In this document: positions 34,925-43,673 of the stretch, one piece after another
Layout of the letters: every line of letters starts with the position of its first letter
Position numbering within the stretch: the first letter of the stretch is position 1
Source: Acidobacteriota bacterium
GTDB lineage: Bacteria > Acidobacteriota > Terriglobia > Versatilivoradales > Versatilivoraceae
Reading direction: 5' to 3'
DNA: 64,000 nucleotides
NCBI GenBank assembly: GCA_028875575.1
Contig: JAPPDF010000067.1
Coordinates: 22,028-86,027 of the forward strand
Program-made: the position numbers and the translations under genes
Notes under the pieces: generated by a model
What the model saw: the letters and a program-made list of their open reading frames with translations, nothing else
What the model was told of the DNA's origin: nothing
Databases searched by the model: none

Positions 34925-35716
34925 TCACTCGTCCCAGGTGCCGCGGGCGTTGATGCCGCCGTCGACGCACACGTATTCGCCGGTCATGAAGGACGCCCGA
35001 TCGCTCACCAGGAAGACCAGCACGTTGGCGATCTCCTCCGGACCGGCTGTCCGACCCAGCGGATGGGCCGCGCCCAGCTTGGCTCTCAGCTCAGCCACGT
35101 CCCCGCCCGAGGCTTCAAAGGCCTCCTGCTGCAGGGGCGTGTCGACGCCGCCGGGACAGATGGCCAGCACCCGGATGTTGTCGACGGCAAAATCCAGGGC
35201 CAGGTTGCGGGTCAGGGAGAGAATGCCCCCCTTGCTGGCCGCGTAGGCCGGGACCTTCTTCATGGACTGCAGGCCCTGGACGCTGGCCATGTTGACGATC
35301 ACGCCTCCAGCCCGAAGTCTCATTTGCGGAATGGCGAACTTGGACATCAGGAAGAAGCTCTTGAGATTGACGTCGATGATCCGATCCCAGAGCGCCTCCG
35401 GGGTGTCCACGGCATTGACGTAGGAGCTCGGCGGCTGGATTCCGACGTTGTTGACCAGAATGTCGACTCCCCCAAAGGTTTGGGCGGCATAGTCAACCAC
35501 CTGGGCCGCCTCGCCGGAGTCGGCCACGTCTGCCGCCGCCGCCTGGACCACCAGCCCCTCTTCCTCGGCCATGGCCAGCAGTTCCCGGTTGGCCGCCTGA
35601 TCGATATCGGCAAACACGACCGAGGCTCCCTCCCGACCCAGCCCCAGCGTGCAGGCGCGGCCGATGCCCTTGGCACCGCCGGTCACGATAGCCACCTTGC
35701 CTTTCAATCCGTCCAT
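34925..35716 (-). CDS. SDR-family oxidoreductase
   Basis: 263 residues. A classical short-chain dehydrogenase: cofactor loop TGGAKGIG at 12-19, DADxAD-type AADVADSG, NNVG, and the catalytic Ser145, Tyr158 and Lys162 (YAASK). The acidic residue at the end of strand 2 (FADID) suggests NAD rather than NADP. The C-terminus FMTGEYVCVDGGI is typical of 3-ketoacyl-ACP-reductase-like or sugar dehydrogenases. Substrate unknown. It converges with the FG-GAP gene and is followed by the YceI gene on its own strand, 18 bases upstream of its start. Confidence 0.9.
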   Translation of the reverse strand: MDGLKGKVAIVTGGAKGIGRACTLGLGREGASVVFADIDQAANRELLAMAEEEGLVVQAAAADVADSGEAAQVVDYAAQTFGGVDILVNNVGIQPPSSYVNAVDTPEALWDRIIDVNLKSFFLMSKFAIPQMRLRAGGVIVNMASVQGLQSMKKVPAYAASKGGILSLTRNLALDFAVDNIRVLAICPGGVDTPLQQEAFEASGGDVAELRAKLGAAHPLGRTAGPEEIANVLVFLVSDRASFMTGEYVCVDGGINARGTWDE

Positions 35717-35734
35717 GGAATGCCTCCTCTCATC

Positions 35735-36430
35735 TCATTGTAAGATCTCCCCCGGTGGGAGCGCCGGATCCCCCGGCGCCCCTCTCGGGCCGGAACTCTC
35801 GTCAACTTCCGGAATCAGGACGAGCCGGAACCGGACCTCCAATTCATCCTTCACCCGAATGGCGCCGGCGAAGGTACTCACCGGTTGAATGCCAAACAAG
35901 GTCTGCTTGAAGCGAGCCCTGCCCTTTACACGCATCCCGCCTGGCCTGCGTTCCAGTTGGCCGCGAACGGCGAGAGGACGGGTGGTCCCGCGAAGAGTCA
36001 GGTGACCACGCAGAACAAAATCGCCCTCATGAATTTCCATCTGCCGGGAGTCGAACCGGATCAGCGGGTGCCGAATGCTATGCAGAACTTGCTGGCTCTG
36101 CATCACCCTTTGGACTTCCGCGCGCTGGTCCTCGGCCAGTTCGGAATCCAGCACCTGAAGCTGCACCGCCTTGAAGCTGAGCTGAACGGTGTTTTGCTCG
36201 GGCGTGGCCGGATCGAAAGAGACCCGCCCCGAGGCCACCGGAGCACGGATCAGATGTCGGTGACCAAAACGGCCCAGCAGTCCGTCAGTACCCAGATGAA
36301 TGGAAACCCGGCTTTGTTTAGGGTCCACCAGGTAGCGGGCACCCTGAGCAACCGGGTCCGAACCGGATGAAGCCAACCCGGCCGCCAGCAACGCAACCCG
36401 GCAAACCACCAACGCAGCCGGCAGGATCAT
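35735..36430 (-). CDS. YceI-family protein, secreted
   Basis: 231 residues with an N-terminal signal segment (LPAALVVCRVALLAAGLAS). YceI lipocalin-like features follow: YLVDPKQSRVSIHLGTDGLLGRFGHRHLI, SGRVSFDP, SELAEDQRAEVQRVMQSQQVLHSIRHPLIRFDS, FVLRGHLTLRGTTRPLAV and FKQTLFGIQPVSTFAGAIRVKDELEVRF. YceI proteins bind isoprenoid-type lipids such as polyprenyl chains in the periplasm. The C-terminal 25 residues are polar and unusual for the family. It may be co-transcribed with the SDR gene downstream. Confidence 0.87.
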   Translation of the reverse strand: MILPAALVVCRVALLAAGLASSGSDPVAQGARYLVDPKQSRVSIHLGTDGLLGRFGHRHLIRAPVASGRVSFDPATPEQNTVQLSFKAVQLQVLDSELAEDQRAEVQRVMQSQQVLHSIRHPLIRFDSRQMEIHEGDFVLRGHLTLRGTTRPLAVRGQLERRPGGMRVKGRARFKQTLFGIQPVSTFAGAIRVKDELEVRFRLVLIPEVDESSGPRGAPGDPALPPGEILQ

Positions 36431-36500
36431 CTTCTATGCCCGTTACAGTGGCAAGGGCCCGACCGTCCGATTGCGGGAGCTTGTTCCGGTTCGGTCCGCC

Positions 36501-36902
36501 TCATGGTTTTTGGGGGCGTTTGCTTTCCAGGTAGGAGGCAAAGCGGGGAACCGACACGCGCGCGCGTTCGTGCCAGCCTTCCGCGATCTTCTCGACTTCG
36601 TCGAAGGCTTCAAGCTGAAACCGGATTCTCCGCCCCGCGACCTCGACGATCCGGGTCTTCAGGGTGACTTTCATGCCCAACGGGGTGGGGGCCAGGTGTT
36701 TCAGATCCATGGCCGTTCCCACCGTTTCTTCATCCTGTTGCAGCAACGGGGCCGCTGCCTGACGGGAGGCCATCTCCAGCCACATGATCAGGGAGGGAGT
36801 CGAGAGCACGGGTTGGACCCCGGGACCCATGAAGCCGATGCACACCGGCTCGGTGACCACCTGAGTCTGCTCCAACCGAATATTCTGTTCAGGATTTGCC
36901 AT
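36501..36902 (-). CDS. Thioesterase-like hotdog protein (FlK type)
   Basis: 133 residues from ATG 36902. A single hotdog domain resembling fluoroacetyl-CoA thioesterase-like proteins: STPSLIMWLEMASRQA supplies the Thr and Glu, and GTAMDLKHLAPTPLGMKV the His, of the proposed catalytic set. The remainder (VTLKTRIVEVAGRRIRFQLEAFDEVEKIAEGWHERARV) fits. It probably hydrolyses a small acyl-CoA as a housekeeping or detoxifying step. The substrate is not evident from neighbours. Confidence 0.82.
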   Translation of the reverse strand: MANPEQNIRLEQTQVVTEPVCIGFMGPGVQPVLSTPSLIMWLEMASRQAAAPLLQQDEETVGTAMDLKHLAPTPLGMKVTLKTRIVEVAGRRIRFQLEAFDEVEKIAEGWHERARVSVPRFASYLESKRPQKP

Positions 36903-36976
36903 GGGTCCTAGCCCGGGGCAGGTGCAAATCAACGGTCCAAAGGCCGCCCGGAATTCCTCCGAAGGCCCGCCCGGCT

Positions 36977-37993
36977 CTATTGGGAGGGTAATTGATATCC
37001 CGGTTTTTTGGTCCTGACCCGCTGGAGCTTGTCCCCCGAAGTGATGTAGAGCGTCTTGATCTCTTTTCCGCGGCCAAAACCCACGTTGGTCGGCAGATCG
37101 GGCGTACGAAGATAGTCGAGTTCCTTGCCCTCGGGAGAGTAGACGTAGATGCCGGGACGAGTCTGATCCCGAACCGCCACATAGAGGTTCCCCTCCGCAT
37201 CCACCACCAGTCCGTCGGGTCCGTCCTGCGGATAGTAGTCCACCAGCGTCTTCCTGAAGGTCGCAGTTCCCTCGGCACTCAGGTCGTAGGCCAACAGGGC
37301 CATTCTTCCCTTGTGGAAAGGAACGTCCTGCGAAAATTGGAAGATGTCGAAGTTGCCGTTGTCGTTGGACACCACGTAGAGCGTCTTCTGGTCAGGCGAG
37401 ACGCAGACTCCATTGGGTTTTCCCGCATCGGTGATGATCTGATGAATCGATCCGTCCGGGTCGATCCGGTAGACAGCCATCACTCCCTGCTCCAGGGGCT
37501 CGTGGCCGACATAGCGGGGATCGGAGAAGTAGATCCGACCCTTGAGATCGATGCTGATGTCGTTGGGGGCATTGAACTGTCGCCCGTTATAGAAATTCCC
37601 GATGATCACGCTCTTGCCGGTTTTCATGTCCGTCCGAGTGACACGCCGCCCCCCGAAGTCGGCCCCTTCGGCCACGATCATGTTCCCCCGGGCATCGAAC
37701 TTGATGCCGTTGGACATGCCGCTGGGGGATCGATAGACGCTGACTTCACCCGTCTTGGGGTCGTACTTCATGATGTGCCCCGCTTGCATACCCGCGGTGC
37801 GGGTAAAGGTGATGTCGCTGAAATAGATGGTGCCGTCGGGCGCGGCTGCCGCTCCCTCGGTAAGGACCCCGCCGGTGAACAGGGTCTCCAGGCTGTCGTA
37901 CTCAAAATAGGCGGACTCGCCGGCGGCGACAGCCCCCCCGGCATGATGGATCATCGCCACCGACAAAATCAGAAACTGAACGGTTCGAAGCAT
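36977..37993 (-). CDS. SMP-30/gluconolactonase-like secreted protein
   Basis: 338 residues with a signal peptide (TVQFLILSVAMIHHAGGAVAA). A six-bladed propeller with the family blocks EGAAAAPDGTIYFSD, MSNGIKFDARGNMIVAEG, APNDISIDLKGRIYFSD, KPNGVCVSPDQKTLYVV and DGPDGLVVDAEGNLYVAV. The Glu and Asn/Asp residues at block starts normally bind the catalytic calcium or zinc. It probably opens a sugar lactone outside the cytoplasm, in keeping with the many exported sugar oxidoreductases nearby. Confidence 0.9.
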   Translation of the reverse strand: MLRTVQFLILSVAMIHHAGGAVAAGESAYFEYDSLETLFTGGVLTEGAAAAPDGTIYFSDITFTRTAGMQAGHIMKYDPKTGEVSVYRSPSGMSNGIKFDARGNMIVAEGADFGGRRVTRTDMKTGKSVIIGNFYNGRQFNAPNDISIDLKGRIYFSDPRYVGHEPLEQGVMAVYRIDPDGSIHQIITDAGKPNGVCVSPDQKTLYVVSNDNGNFDIFQFSQDVPFHKGRMALLAYDLSAEGTATFRKTLVDYYPQDGPDGLVVDAEGNLYVAVRDQTRPGIYVYSPEGKELDYLRTPDLPTNVGFGRGKEIKTLYITSGDKLQRVRTKKPGYQLPSQ

Positions 37994-38219
37994 CGGTTCA
38001 CCTTCCTCCAGGCTGGAACGACCTCATGACAGTTATCGAAACGGTGCCGGGTATTCTATCAACCTCTGTCAAACGGCTCGGACAATCGCCCCTGCTCCTC
38101 CTGCGCCTCTCTTTTTTTGAAGGAAAGCTCCGCGGACGCGATAGAATAAACAAGCGAATCCTCTAGCAGCAGTGTTCACTTTCTTACGACTGGTCCTTTC
38201 CGTGAGGATCGAGGTGAGC

Positions 38220-39227
38220 TTGACCACCCGTCCCCCAAGATCAGCGGCGCTTGGAGTCGTTCTGGCCCTCTGCCTCGGGGGCTTGGGCATGCCGGCTTTC
38301 TGCAGTGCGACGGCTCTCCAGAAGTCTCAAAAACCCTCGAAACCCCAACTCAAGCGGCGGTCTCGCCTGGAGATCCTGCAAACGCTCGTCAAGTCGAGGC
38401 GTTGGGACCAGGCCGAGAGGGTGGCCACCCGGCTCCTGGCGGGCTCCCCCCACAATCCGCAGGCCTTGTTCCTGGCGGGGATGGTCCAGTTTCGACAGGC
38501 CCGCTATGACCGCGCCATTCCCCATCTGAAGAGAGCTCAGGACCTTCGGCCCGAAATTCCAGGTCTGGGCAAGACTCTGGCCATCTGCTACTTCTCGTCC
38601 AGGCAGCACCGGATGTTCGAGTCCCAAATGGAGCAGGCCTTCCTCCAGACCCCCACCGATCCCGAGCTTTCATTCTTCTGGGGACTCCACCAGACATCAG
38701 TGAACGATAACCCCCAGGCCGCCGTCAGGGCTTTCGACAACGCTCTCCAACACAGACCCAGCTACGTTCAGGCCCTCTACCATCGAGGCCGCGCCTTCCA
38801 GAAAATGGGTCGAAAGGACAGGGCTCGCCAAGACTTCGAGGCAAGCATCGCCCTCATCGAGCAAACCTTCTTTCGAGGCTACAGCTATCCCTATCAGAGC
38901 ATGGCCCGCCTGTTGCTGGAAGACTCGCCCAAGGGGGCCCTTCGCTTTGCCCTGAAATCGGTGGAAGCCCAGCCAAGGCTGAAGAACACCCACATCCTGG
39001 TCGGAGAAATCCACTGGCGCCTGGGCCAATTCAGGAAGGCTGCCCAGGCGTTTGAGGACGCCACCTACCTGGACCCGGAGGATTCCCGGCTGCACTACTG
39101 GCTACATCTCCTCTACCAGCGGCTGGGAAGAAAGAAAGCCTCGAAAACGGCACTGGTGGAGTTTCACCGGTTGAATCCGTCCGGGAGCGGCATCTCGCAA
39201 CCCGCCACGCCCGTGGCCACTCCCTGA
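38220..39227 (+). CDS. Secreted TPR protein
   Basis: 335 residues from TTG 38220, preceded by GAGGTGAGC; a GTG at 38172 is an alternative start. A signal segment (GVVLALCLGGLGMPAFCSATA) and a basic stretch are followed by TPR-like helix pairs. Examples are RWDQAERVATRLLAGSPHNPQALFLAGMV, RYDRAIPHLKRAQDLRPE, NPQAAVRAFDNALQHRPSYVQALYHRGRAF and QFRKAAQAFEDATYLDPEDSRLHYWL. It is a protein-binding scaffold in the periplasm or membrane. Partner unknown; it stands alone on its strand. Confidence 0.85.
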   Translation: MTTRPPRSAALGVVLALCLGGLGMPAFCSATALQKSQKPSKPQLKRRSRLEILQTLVKSRRWDQAERVATRLLAGSPHNPQALFLAGMVQFRQARYDRAIPHLKRAQDLRPEIPGLGKTLAICYFSSRQHRMFESQMEQAFLQTPTDPELSFFWGLHQTSVNDNPQAAVRAFDNALQHRPSYVQALYHRGRAFQKMGRKDRARQDFEASIALIEQTFFRGYSYPYQSMARLLLEDSPKGALRFALKSVEAQPRLKNTHILVGEIHWRLGQFRKAAQAFEDATYLDPEDSRLHYWLHLLYQRLGRKKASKTALVEFHRLNPSGSGISQPATPVATP

Positions 39228-39820
39228 ATCCTTCCAATGGGCTTATGCCCCGGCTTACGTGCTGGCGCCGCTTCGCGGCTCCACTCCAACCGCCGGAGTT
39301 GCCGTCCGCACATCCGATAGTTCAAATGTCCCTGCCCCCCGCAGTGTCGTGGGTTCGGGGAGAGCTGCGGAGTTGCGGTTGGAGTCGTTTACCCGTTGCC
39401 GCCGTCGAGACTTTTTCAAAGGGAAAGCTGAGCTTCAACACGCTGGGGATCGGAAATCCCTTCTCCGGGATCTGGCTCAAACAGCGCAAGAATCGTACGA
39501 AATGGTGGGTGGCGGCATCACCGCTTTGCCTGATCGCGAATGGAACCATTGGGTTTTCGCAATAGTTCGAAAGCGGCGGCAGGATCTTTTCCGAGCGCGC
39601 CCAGGAACAGCGCGGACCCCCTGCAAAATTGAGAAAAGCCGACTCGGTTTCCCGCCTTCCCGGAGGGGAGGCCCATTCAGAATGACTTGATCGTCCAACC
39701 AAGTCCCATAGTGTATATAACTGACTTATCTACAGTATTTTATGAGCATGATTGAGCATCCATCCATTCCCGTAGCGTTCCCCACCGTACCCTTGCATCC
39801 CCCCTATTGCGGTGAGTATA
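39228..39820. other. Intergenic region before integrase, with dispersed repeat
   Basis: About 590 bases with no supportable gene. It contains the second copy of the dispersed repeat (39331-39389). The last 130 bases before the integrase are AT-rich (GTGTATATAACTGACTTATC) and may hold its promoter. No tRNA-like attachment sequence was found. Confidence 0.4.
39331..39389. repeat. Dispersed intergenic repeat, copy 2
   Basis: Matches 859-918 in the same orientation, with GGGGAGAGCTGCGGAGTTGC against GGGGAGAGCTGCGAAGCTGC as the best block. The function is unknown; it is located in a spacer just outside the accessory region. Confidence 0.6.
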
Positions 39821-41026
39821 ATGGTGGGTATGACGCTTCCCAGACGCCCCCCGCAACGCAAGCCCCGCAGCCGTCATCCCGACAACGCGCTCACGCCCCT
39901 CTTTGTCCGCAGCGTGAGCCAGTCCGGACGCTATTGTGACGGCCAAGGGCTCTATCTCGATGTGCGTTCCTCAGGCAGCCGGGGCTGGATTCAGCGCCTC
40001 ACCATCCGTGGCCGCCGCGCTGAGCTCGGACTGGGCGGATTCCCCCTGGTCTCGCTGAAGGAAGCCCGGGAGAAGGCGCTCGCCAACCGAAAGCTGGCCC
40101 GCGAAGGCGGCGATCCCCTCTCGGAGAAGCGGCGCAACGAGTCAACCCCCACCTTCGCCGAGGCGACCTACCAGGTCTACAACCAACTGCGGCCGGGCTG
40201 GCGGTCCCCTCAGCATGCTCAGTTGTGGCTGAGCAGCCTGGAGCGCTACGCTCTGCCCCGCATCGGCGGGATGCCGGTTTCCGAGGTAAGCAGTGCCGAC
40301 GTGATCGGGATTCTGGCTCCGATCTGGCACGAGACGCCGCCCACGGCCCGGAAGCTGCGCCAGCGCATCCGCGCGGTCATGGAGTGGGCGGTGGCGATGG
40401 ATCTTCGGCCCGACAACCCCTGCGACCGGATCGGCCCGGTGCTGGGAGCGCAGGGCAACGGGGTGAGCCACAGGCGGGCCTTGCCGCATCGGGAGGTGGC
40501 CGCGGCGATTGAGACGGTGCGGGCGTCGAGGGTGAGGCCGGTGGTGAAGCTGGCTTTCGAGTTTCTGGTGCTGACGGCGGCACGCTCCGGGGAGGTTAGC
40601 GGGGCGGTCTGGACCGAGATGGACTGCGACCAGGGCGTGTGGAGCATCCCGGCCCCGCGCACCAAGGGGAATCGCGAACACCGGGTCCCGCTGTGCTGTC
40701 GTGCCCTGGGGATCCTGGAGGAGGCGCGGGCAATCGGTCGCGGCAGTCCGCTGGTGTTTCCGAGCCGGAGGGGCAAGCCGTTCGCGACCAAGACGCTGTC
40801 GGAACTGCTCGGGGAGCTGAAGATCGCGGCGGTGCCCCATGGCTTCCGGTCAAGCTTTCGGGACTGGGCGGCCGAGGAGACGGATCATCCTCGCGAAGTG
40901 GCGGAGGCTGCGCTGGCGCACAAGGCCCGCAGCCAGATCGAGGCGGCCTACCGCCGCTCGGACCTGTTCGAGCGCCGGCGCCGGCTCATGGATGATTGGG
41001 CCGGCTACCTGGCCGGCCCGAGTTGA
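39821..41026 (+). CDS. Tyrosine integrase, P4/DUF4102 type
   Basis: About 401 residues. The start is uncertain: ATG 39821, ATG 39830 or GTG 39812. The N-terminal DUF4102 arm-binding domain (YCDGQGLYLDVRSSGSRGWIQRLTIRG) is followed by a SAM-like core-binding domain and the catalytic domain. The active-site set is present: Arg in TAARSGEV, Lys in TKGNREHRV, His and Arg in PHGFRSSFRDWA, His in ALAHKARS and the nucleophile Tyr in EAAYRRSD. Such integrases insert islands and prophages at tRNA or other sites. It marks the left edge of a 7.5-kb accessory stretch; a decayed relative is at 46971-47148. Confidence 0.92.
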   Translation: MVGMTLPRRPPQRKPRSRHPDNALTPLFVRSVSQSGRYCDGQGLYLDVRSSGSRGWIQRLTIRGRRAELGLGGFPLVSLKEAREKALANRKLAREGGDPLSEKRRNESTPTFAEATYQVYNQLRPGWRSPQHAQLWLSSLERYALPRIGGMPVSEVSSADVIGILAPIWHETPPTARKLRQRIRAVMEWAVAMDLRPDNPCDRIGPVLGAQGNGVSHRRALPHREVAAAIETVRASRVRPVVKLAFEFLVLTAARSGEVSGAVWTEMDCDQGVWSIPAPRTKGNREHRVPLCCRALGILEEARAIGRGSPLVFPSRRGKPFATKTLSELLGELKIAAVPHGFRSSFRDWAAEETDHPREVAEAALAHKARSQIEAAYRRSDLFERRRRLMDDWAGYLAGPS

Positions 41027-41076
41027 GGGCCGCAGGCCTCAGCAGCGCTTGATGGCCTTCGCGCCAGGGGATCTCT

Positions 41077-41190
41077 GTGGTGAGAGCGACCTCCCCTTAA
41101 GGGGAGTGTTTGTCGCGCGCCGCTGGAAGCGCCGGTGAACACTCCCCGATGGCGCATCAGCGCCGAAAAAGGTGGGGTCGCTCTCACCAC
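41077..41190. repeat. Large nested inverted repeat after integrase
   Basis: Outer arms 41077-41091 and 41176-41190 are perfect 15-bp inverted copies (GTGGTGAGAGCGACC). Inside, GGGGAGTGTT and AACACTCCCC form a second pair. It begins 50 bases after the integrase stop. It could be a terminator-like structure, a recombination site or the end of a lost element. Confidence 0.55.
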
Positions 41191-41319
41191 CAGCACACCT
41201 CCCGTACGGCGCGCCGTTTCGTCGGGCGGGAGGGGGACCCGCGAGGCGCAGCCTCGCTTGGCTTTATCGCAGCAGGTGCGCAGAATCCGTGCCAACCCGC
41301 GTCCAATGTGGGTTTCCGG

Positions 41320-41490
41320 GCACAGCCTGGACCACAACGGGGAGGGCTTCGCCCTCTGAGAGAGAAGCGTTGCGGTGGTCAAAAGCGTGCGCCACCTGGT
41401 GAGCCACCCCCGCTTTGTAAGTGGGCCACCTCTACGACGCCACGTCCTTGACCCCCGGAGGCGGAAATCGTCGATCCTTTCGCGGGCGTC
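41320..41490. repeat. Diverged direct repeat, copy 1
   Basis: It aligns with 42095-42255. The best block is 41330-41367 against 42104-42139 (ACCACAACGGGGAGGGCT, then CGCCCTCTGAGAG). A second shared word, GGAAATCGTCG, occurs at a similar distance. No gene is recognised within it. Confidence 0.5.
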
Positions 41491-41511
41491 GGAGGCCGGG
41501 TTTTCCTGCTC

Positions 41512-41742
41512 CTATTGGACGGCCTTCTCCATGACGTCATCGAAGCCGCCATGGCCTTCTACGGTGTCCCAATCGGTTTGAGTGATGGCTTGGCGGAACA
41601 TGAGGGCCTCTTTGTCGTCCTCGGCCATGTCTCCGGCCAGCCAGGGCACTGGCCCGATCGTTGCGGCTTGGGCATCCGTCTTCAGGCCGGGAGTCTTTCC
41701 ATTCCCCTCCCATACGGTCCACCGGCATCCGATGTCTTCCAT
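41512..41742 (-). CDS. Hypothetical protein, accessory region
   Basis: A 76-codon frame from ATG 41742 ending ALMFRQAITQTDWDTVEGHGGFDDVMEKAVQ. I recognise no family, signal or domain. No ribosome binding site is visible, and it lies between two copies of a diverged direct repeat. It could be a fragment of a lost gene or not coding at all. Confidence 0.25.
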   Translation of the reverse strand: MEDIGCRWTVWEGNGKTPGLKTDAQAATIGPVPWLAGDMAEDDKEALMFRQAITQTDWDTVEGHGGFDDVMEKAVQ

Positions 41743-42094
41743 AAGTGTCTGAATAATCAGTCACTTGTCCCGATCTAGGGCCTTGACTCAACCGATCCCG
41801 ACTCGATACGATTGCTGTTGCTTCCACAACCTTGGAGGGGAGGAGGAGGTTGTGAGGGGACCTCACCGCCGGGGATCGGGACCCACCATGCGGTCGCGTT
41901 CTCCGGAAGAGGAGGGAGCGGGTCCAGGCGCGTTTCCTGTCGCGGGGCGGGGACAGCGGGGCCGGTCCGAAACGCGTAATAAAGGGGAGCCAGCCTACCC
42001 AACGTCATACGTTGGGGCTGGCGAGGGGCTCCGCCCCTTCGAACCCCCGACTGCGGGGGAGTTTCCCCCTGGCCCCCCATCGCGGCGTTTCGGG

Positions 42095-42255
42095 GAAGCT
42101 TTCGACCACAACGGGGAGGGCTCCGCCCTCTGAGAGAAGTCCGTTGGGGAAGTCGAAATCATGTCCACCTTGGATGCCCACCCCCCGTCGGAAAGATAGA
42201 CACCCCTAGGCGGGCACCGGCGTGACCCCCAGAGATGGAAATCGTCGGTCTCCTC
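42095..42255. repeat. Diverged direct repeat, copy 2
   Basis: Second copy of the repeat at 41320-41490, about 775 bp away in the same orientation. The conserved block is 42104-42139. The pair brackets a stretch with no clear gene and may mark an old insertion or tandem duplication. Confidence 0.5.
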
Positions 42256-42270
42256 TCCTGCTCCAAACCG

Positions 42271-42690
42271 TTAATCTGCAACCTCGCTCATTTTTCTGGC
42301 TGCCCAGGATCGGAGCCTCCGGCCTGCGCGGTCCAGGAGCTTCTGCTCCCAGGCGACCGCAACCACCTCGACACGTCGGCCGTACCTGCGGAGCTTTTTC
42401 CAAAGCTCGCGTTGGGCCTCTCCCCAGGAGTCCAGCTCACTACGGGTTCCCATGCCGGGGTCGACGTAGACAAATACGGCCGCCTCCGGCCCCACGGCAA
42501 TCGGCGTCTTGAGGGGGAAATAATGGATCAGCCCCTTGTCGTGGCCGGCGTAGACCCTGCGGGGCAGCAGGTCTCGCTCGATCCCGAGCTGCTCAAAGCA
42601 GGAGACCTTCTCCTGCTCGGTCCCCAGCCAGGGTAACTCCAGGTGATCGAGCACGAAGTCAAGAGACAATAGTCGCCGCCGGGTAACTTC
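42271..42690 (-). CDS. Unrecognised protein, probably 5'-truncated
   Basis: The frame is open from about 42730, but the protein-like part begins RRRLLSLDFVLDHLELPWLGTEQEKVSCFEQLGIERDLLPRRVY. It continues through FPLKTPIAVGPEAAVFVYVDPGMG to a basic C-terminus of about 130 residues. Composition and codon use look coding. No start with a ribosome binding site is seen; TTG 42669 is possible. I do not recognise the family. Its place in a decayed accessory region suggests a fragment of a mobile-element gene. Confidence 0.4.
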   Translation of the reverse strand, partial: EVTRRRLLSLDFVLDHLELPWLGTEQEKVSCFEQLGIERDLLPRRVYAGHDKGLIHYFPLKTPIAVGPEAAVFVYVDPGMGTRSELDSWGEAQRELWKKLRRYGRRVEVVAVAWEQKLLDRAGRRLRSWAARKMSEVAD

Positions 42691-43026
42691 AAGGGAAGTC
42701 TCCCGGCGGTGACGGGTGTGGGGGATCTCCAGGGGTTATGGAAGTTTACATAATGGGAGTTTGGCGGAAGTCGGAGGAGAAACCGTGGCTCTATGCTACT
42801 GTGAGATCACACCTTCATAATTCCGTAAAGCTTACCTGGCTCAACAAGAATAGAAGAGCTGCCCGAGGGGGCGAAGTTCCGGTTCAAGCCCCTCCCTAGA
42901 TGCTCGATTTTGCAATCAGGATGGGATGTGTGGATCAAGCGTGAATAAGGCAAAAGACTGTGAGGGCCGAAAATGATCCGGCCCTCACTTGAGATGATCT
43001 GGACACCCAGCCGTGGAGCCGGACTA
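42691..43026. other. Low-GC spacer with terminator-like hairpin
   Basis: No gene recognised. It is noticeably AT-richer than the flanking core genes. The hairpin at 42960-42988 is listed separately. A word resembling a tRNA T-loop near 42870 has no matching stem. Confidence 0.4.
42960..42988 (-). terminator. Hairpin after secreted-protein gene
   Basis: A perfect 10-bp stem (GTGAGGGCCG/CGGCCCTCAC) with a 9-base loop, 38 bases past the stop at 43027. The following minus-strand sequence AGTCTTTTGCC is only partly T-rich, so it is a plausible but not ideal intrinsic terminator for the sigma-linked operon. Confidence 0.5.
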
Positions 43027-43641
43027 CTAATTCATTGCGTAGCCTTCCGGAATCGCAAAGACTGACGAATCCGGTTCTCCGTATTGGAAGTCAGAATATT
43101 CTACGACTCGTCGGGTTCCGTCAGGAAAAGTAATATCCTCTTTAACGATAAGGTGCAGGGTTGCAGAAACCCAATGAGCACCCGGGACAAAATCGCCATT
43201 CACCATGACTCGTTTACCCACGCAACTCACGCCGTTGATGACTTGTGTCCCCACGGCAGCTGATTCAGGTGGAACGAAGTTAGGAGAAGGCAGGAATGGA
43301 ACTGGCCTTTGTCCAAGACTGCGTACACTCCTCCGATCATGGTCGATATGGTGGATGTTTCCCGTGGCAGCGTCCTTGAATTTCGCGTGACCTTTTCCCA
43401 CGGTCTGTCCATTGCTCATACCGACCTTGGTTCGCCATTCGGACCCTGAAGAGGAACGGGACAATTCACCTGAAAACTCTGCAATTACTTCCTCCGTGCC
43501 ATCAGGCAGTTCGCGTAAAATACGCTCCTGATATCGCGCGGTGAATGGCGTCCATTGAGCTTCGGCCGTCAGTGGAAGCACAAGCCCGATAAGAACCGGA
43601 AGAAAGGTCAACAGAAATTGGCTTTTCGTTCTTCTTTTCAT
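43027..43641 (-). CDS. Secreted lone-cysteine protein, sigma-linked
   Basis: 204 residues from ATG 43641 with GGAGG upstream. The signal peptide ends LTAEAQ. The domain is paralogous to the protein at 21152: LPDGTEEVIAEFSG, RSSSGSEWRTK, FKDAATGNIHHIDHDRRSVR, VINGVSCVGKRVMVNG (Cys140, the only cysteine) and EPDSSVFAIPEGY at the C-terminus. It is the last gene of a short operon after a 10-cysteine peptide and an ECF sigma factor. The function is unknown. The conserved lone cysteine and the cysteine-rich neighbour hint at a disulfide partner role (inference). Confidence 0.8.
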   Translation of the reverse strand: MKRRTKSQFLLTFLPVLIGLVLPLTAEAQWTPFTARYQERILRELPDGTEEVIAEFSGELSRSSSGSEWRTKVGMSNGQTVGKGHAKFKDAATGNIHHIDHDRRSVRSLGQRPVPFLPSPNFVPPESAAVGTQVINGVSCVGKRVMVNGDFVPGAHWVSATLHLIVKEDITFPDGTRRVVEYSDFQYGEPDSSVFAIPEGYAMN

Positions 43642-43673
43642 GTCTTACCTCCGATTGAATTGTGGGCCAATTC

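Noticed and set aside
42860..42890. tRNA-like T-loop (GGTTCAAGCC)
   Set aside because: The flanking bases do not form a T stem and no acceptor or anticodon arm is found.
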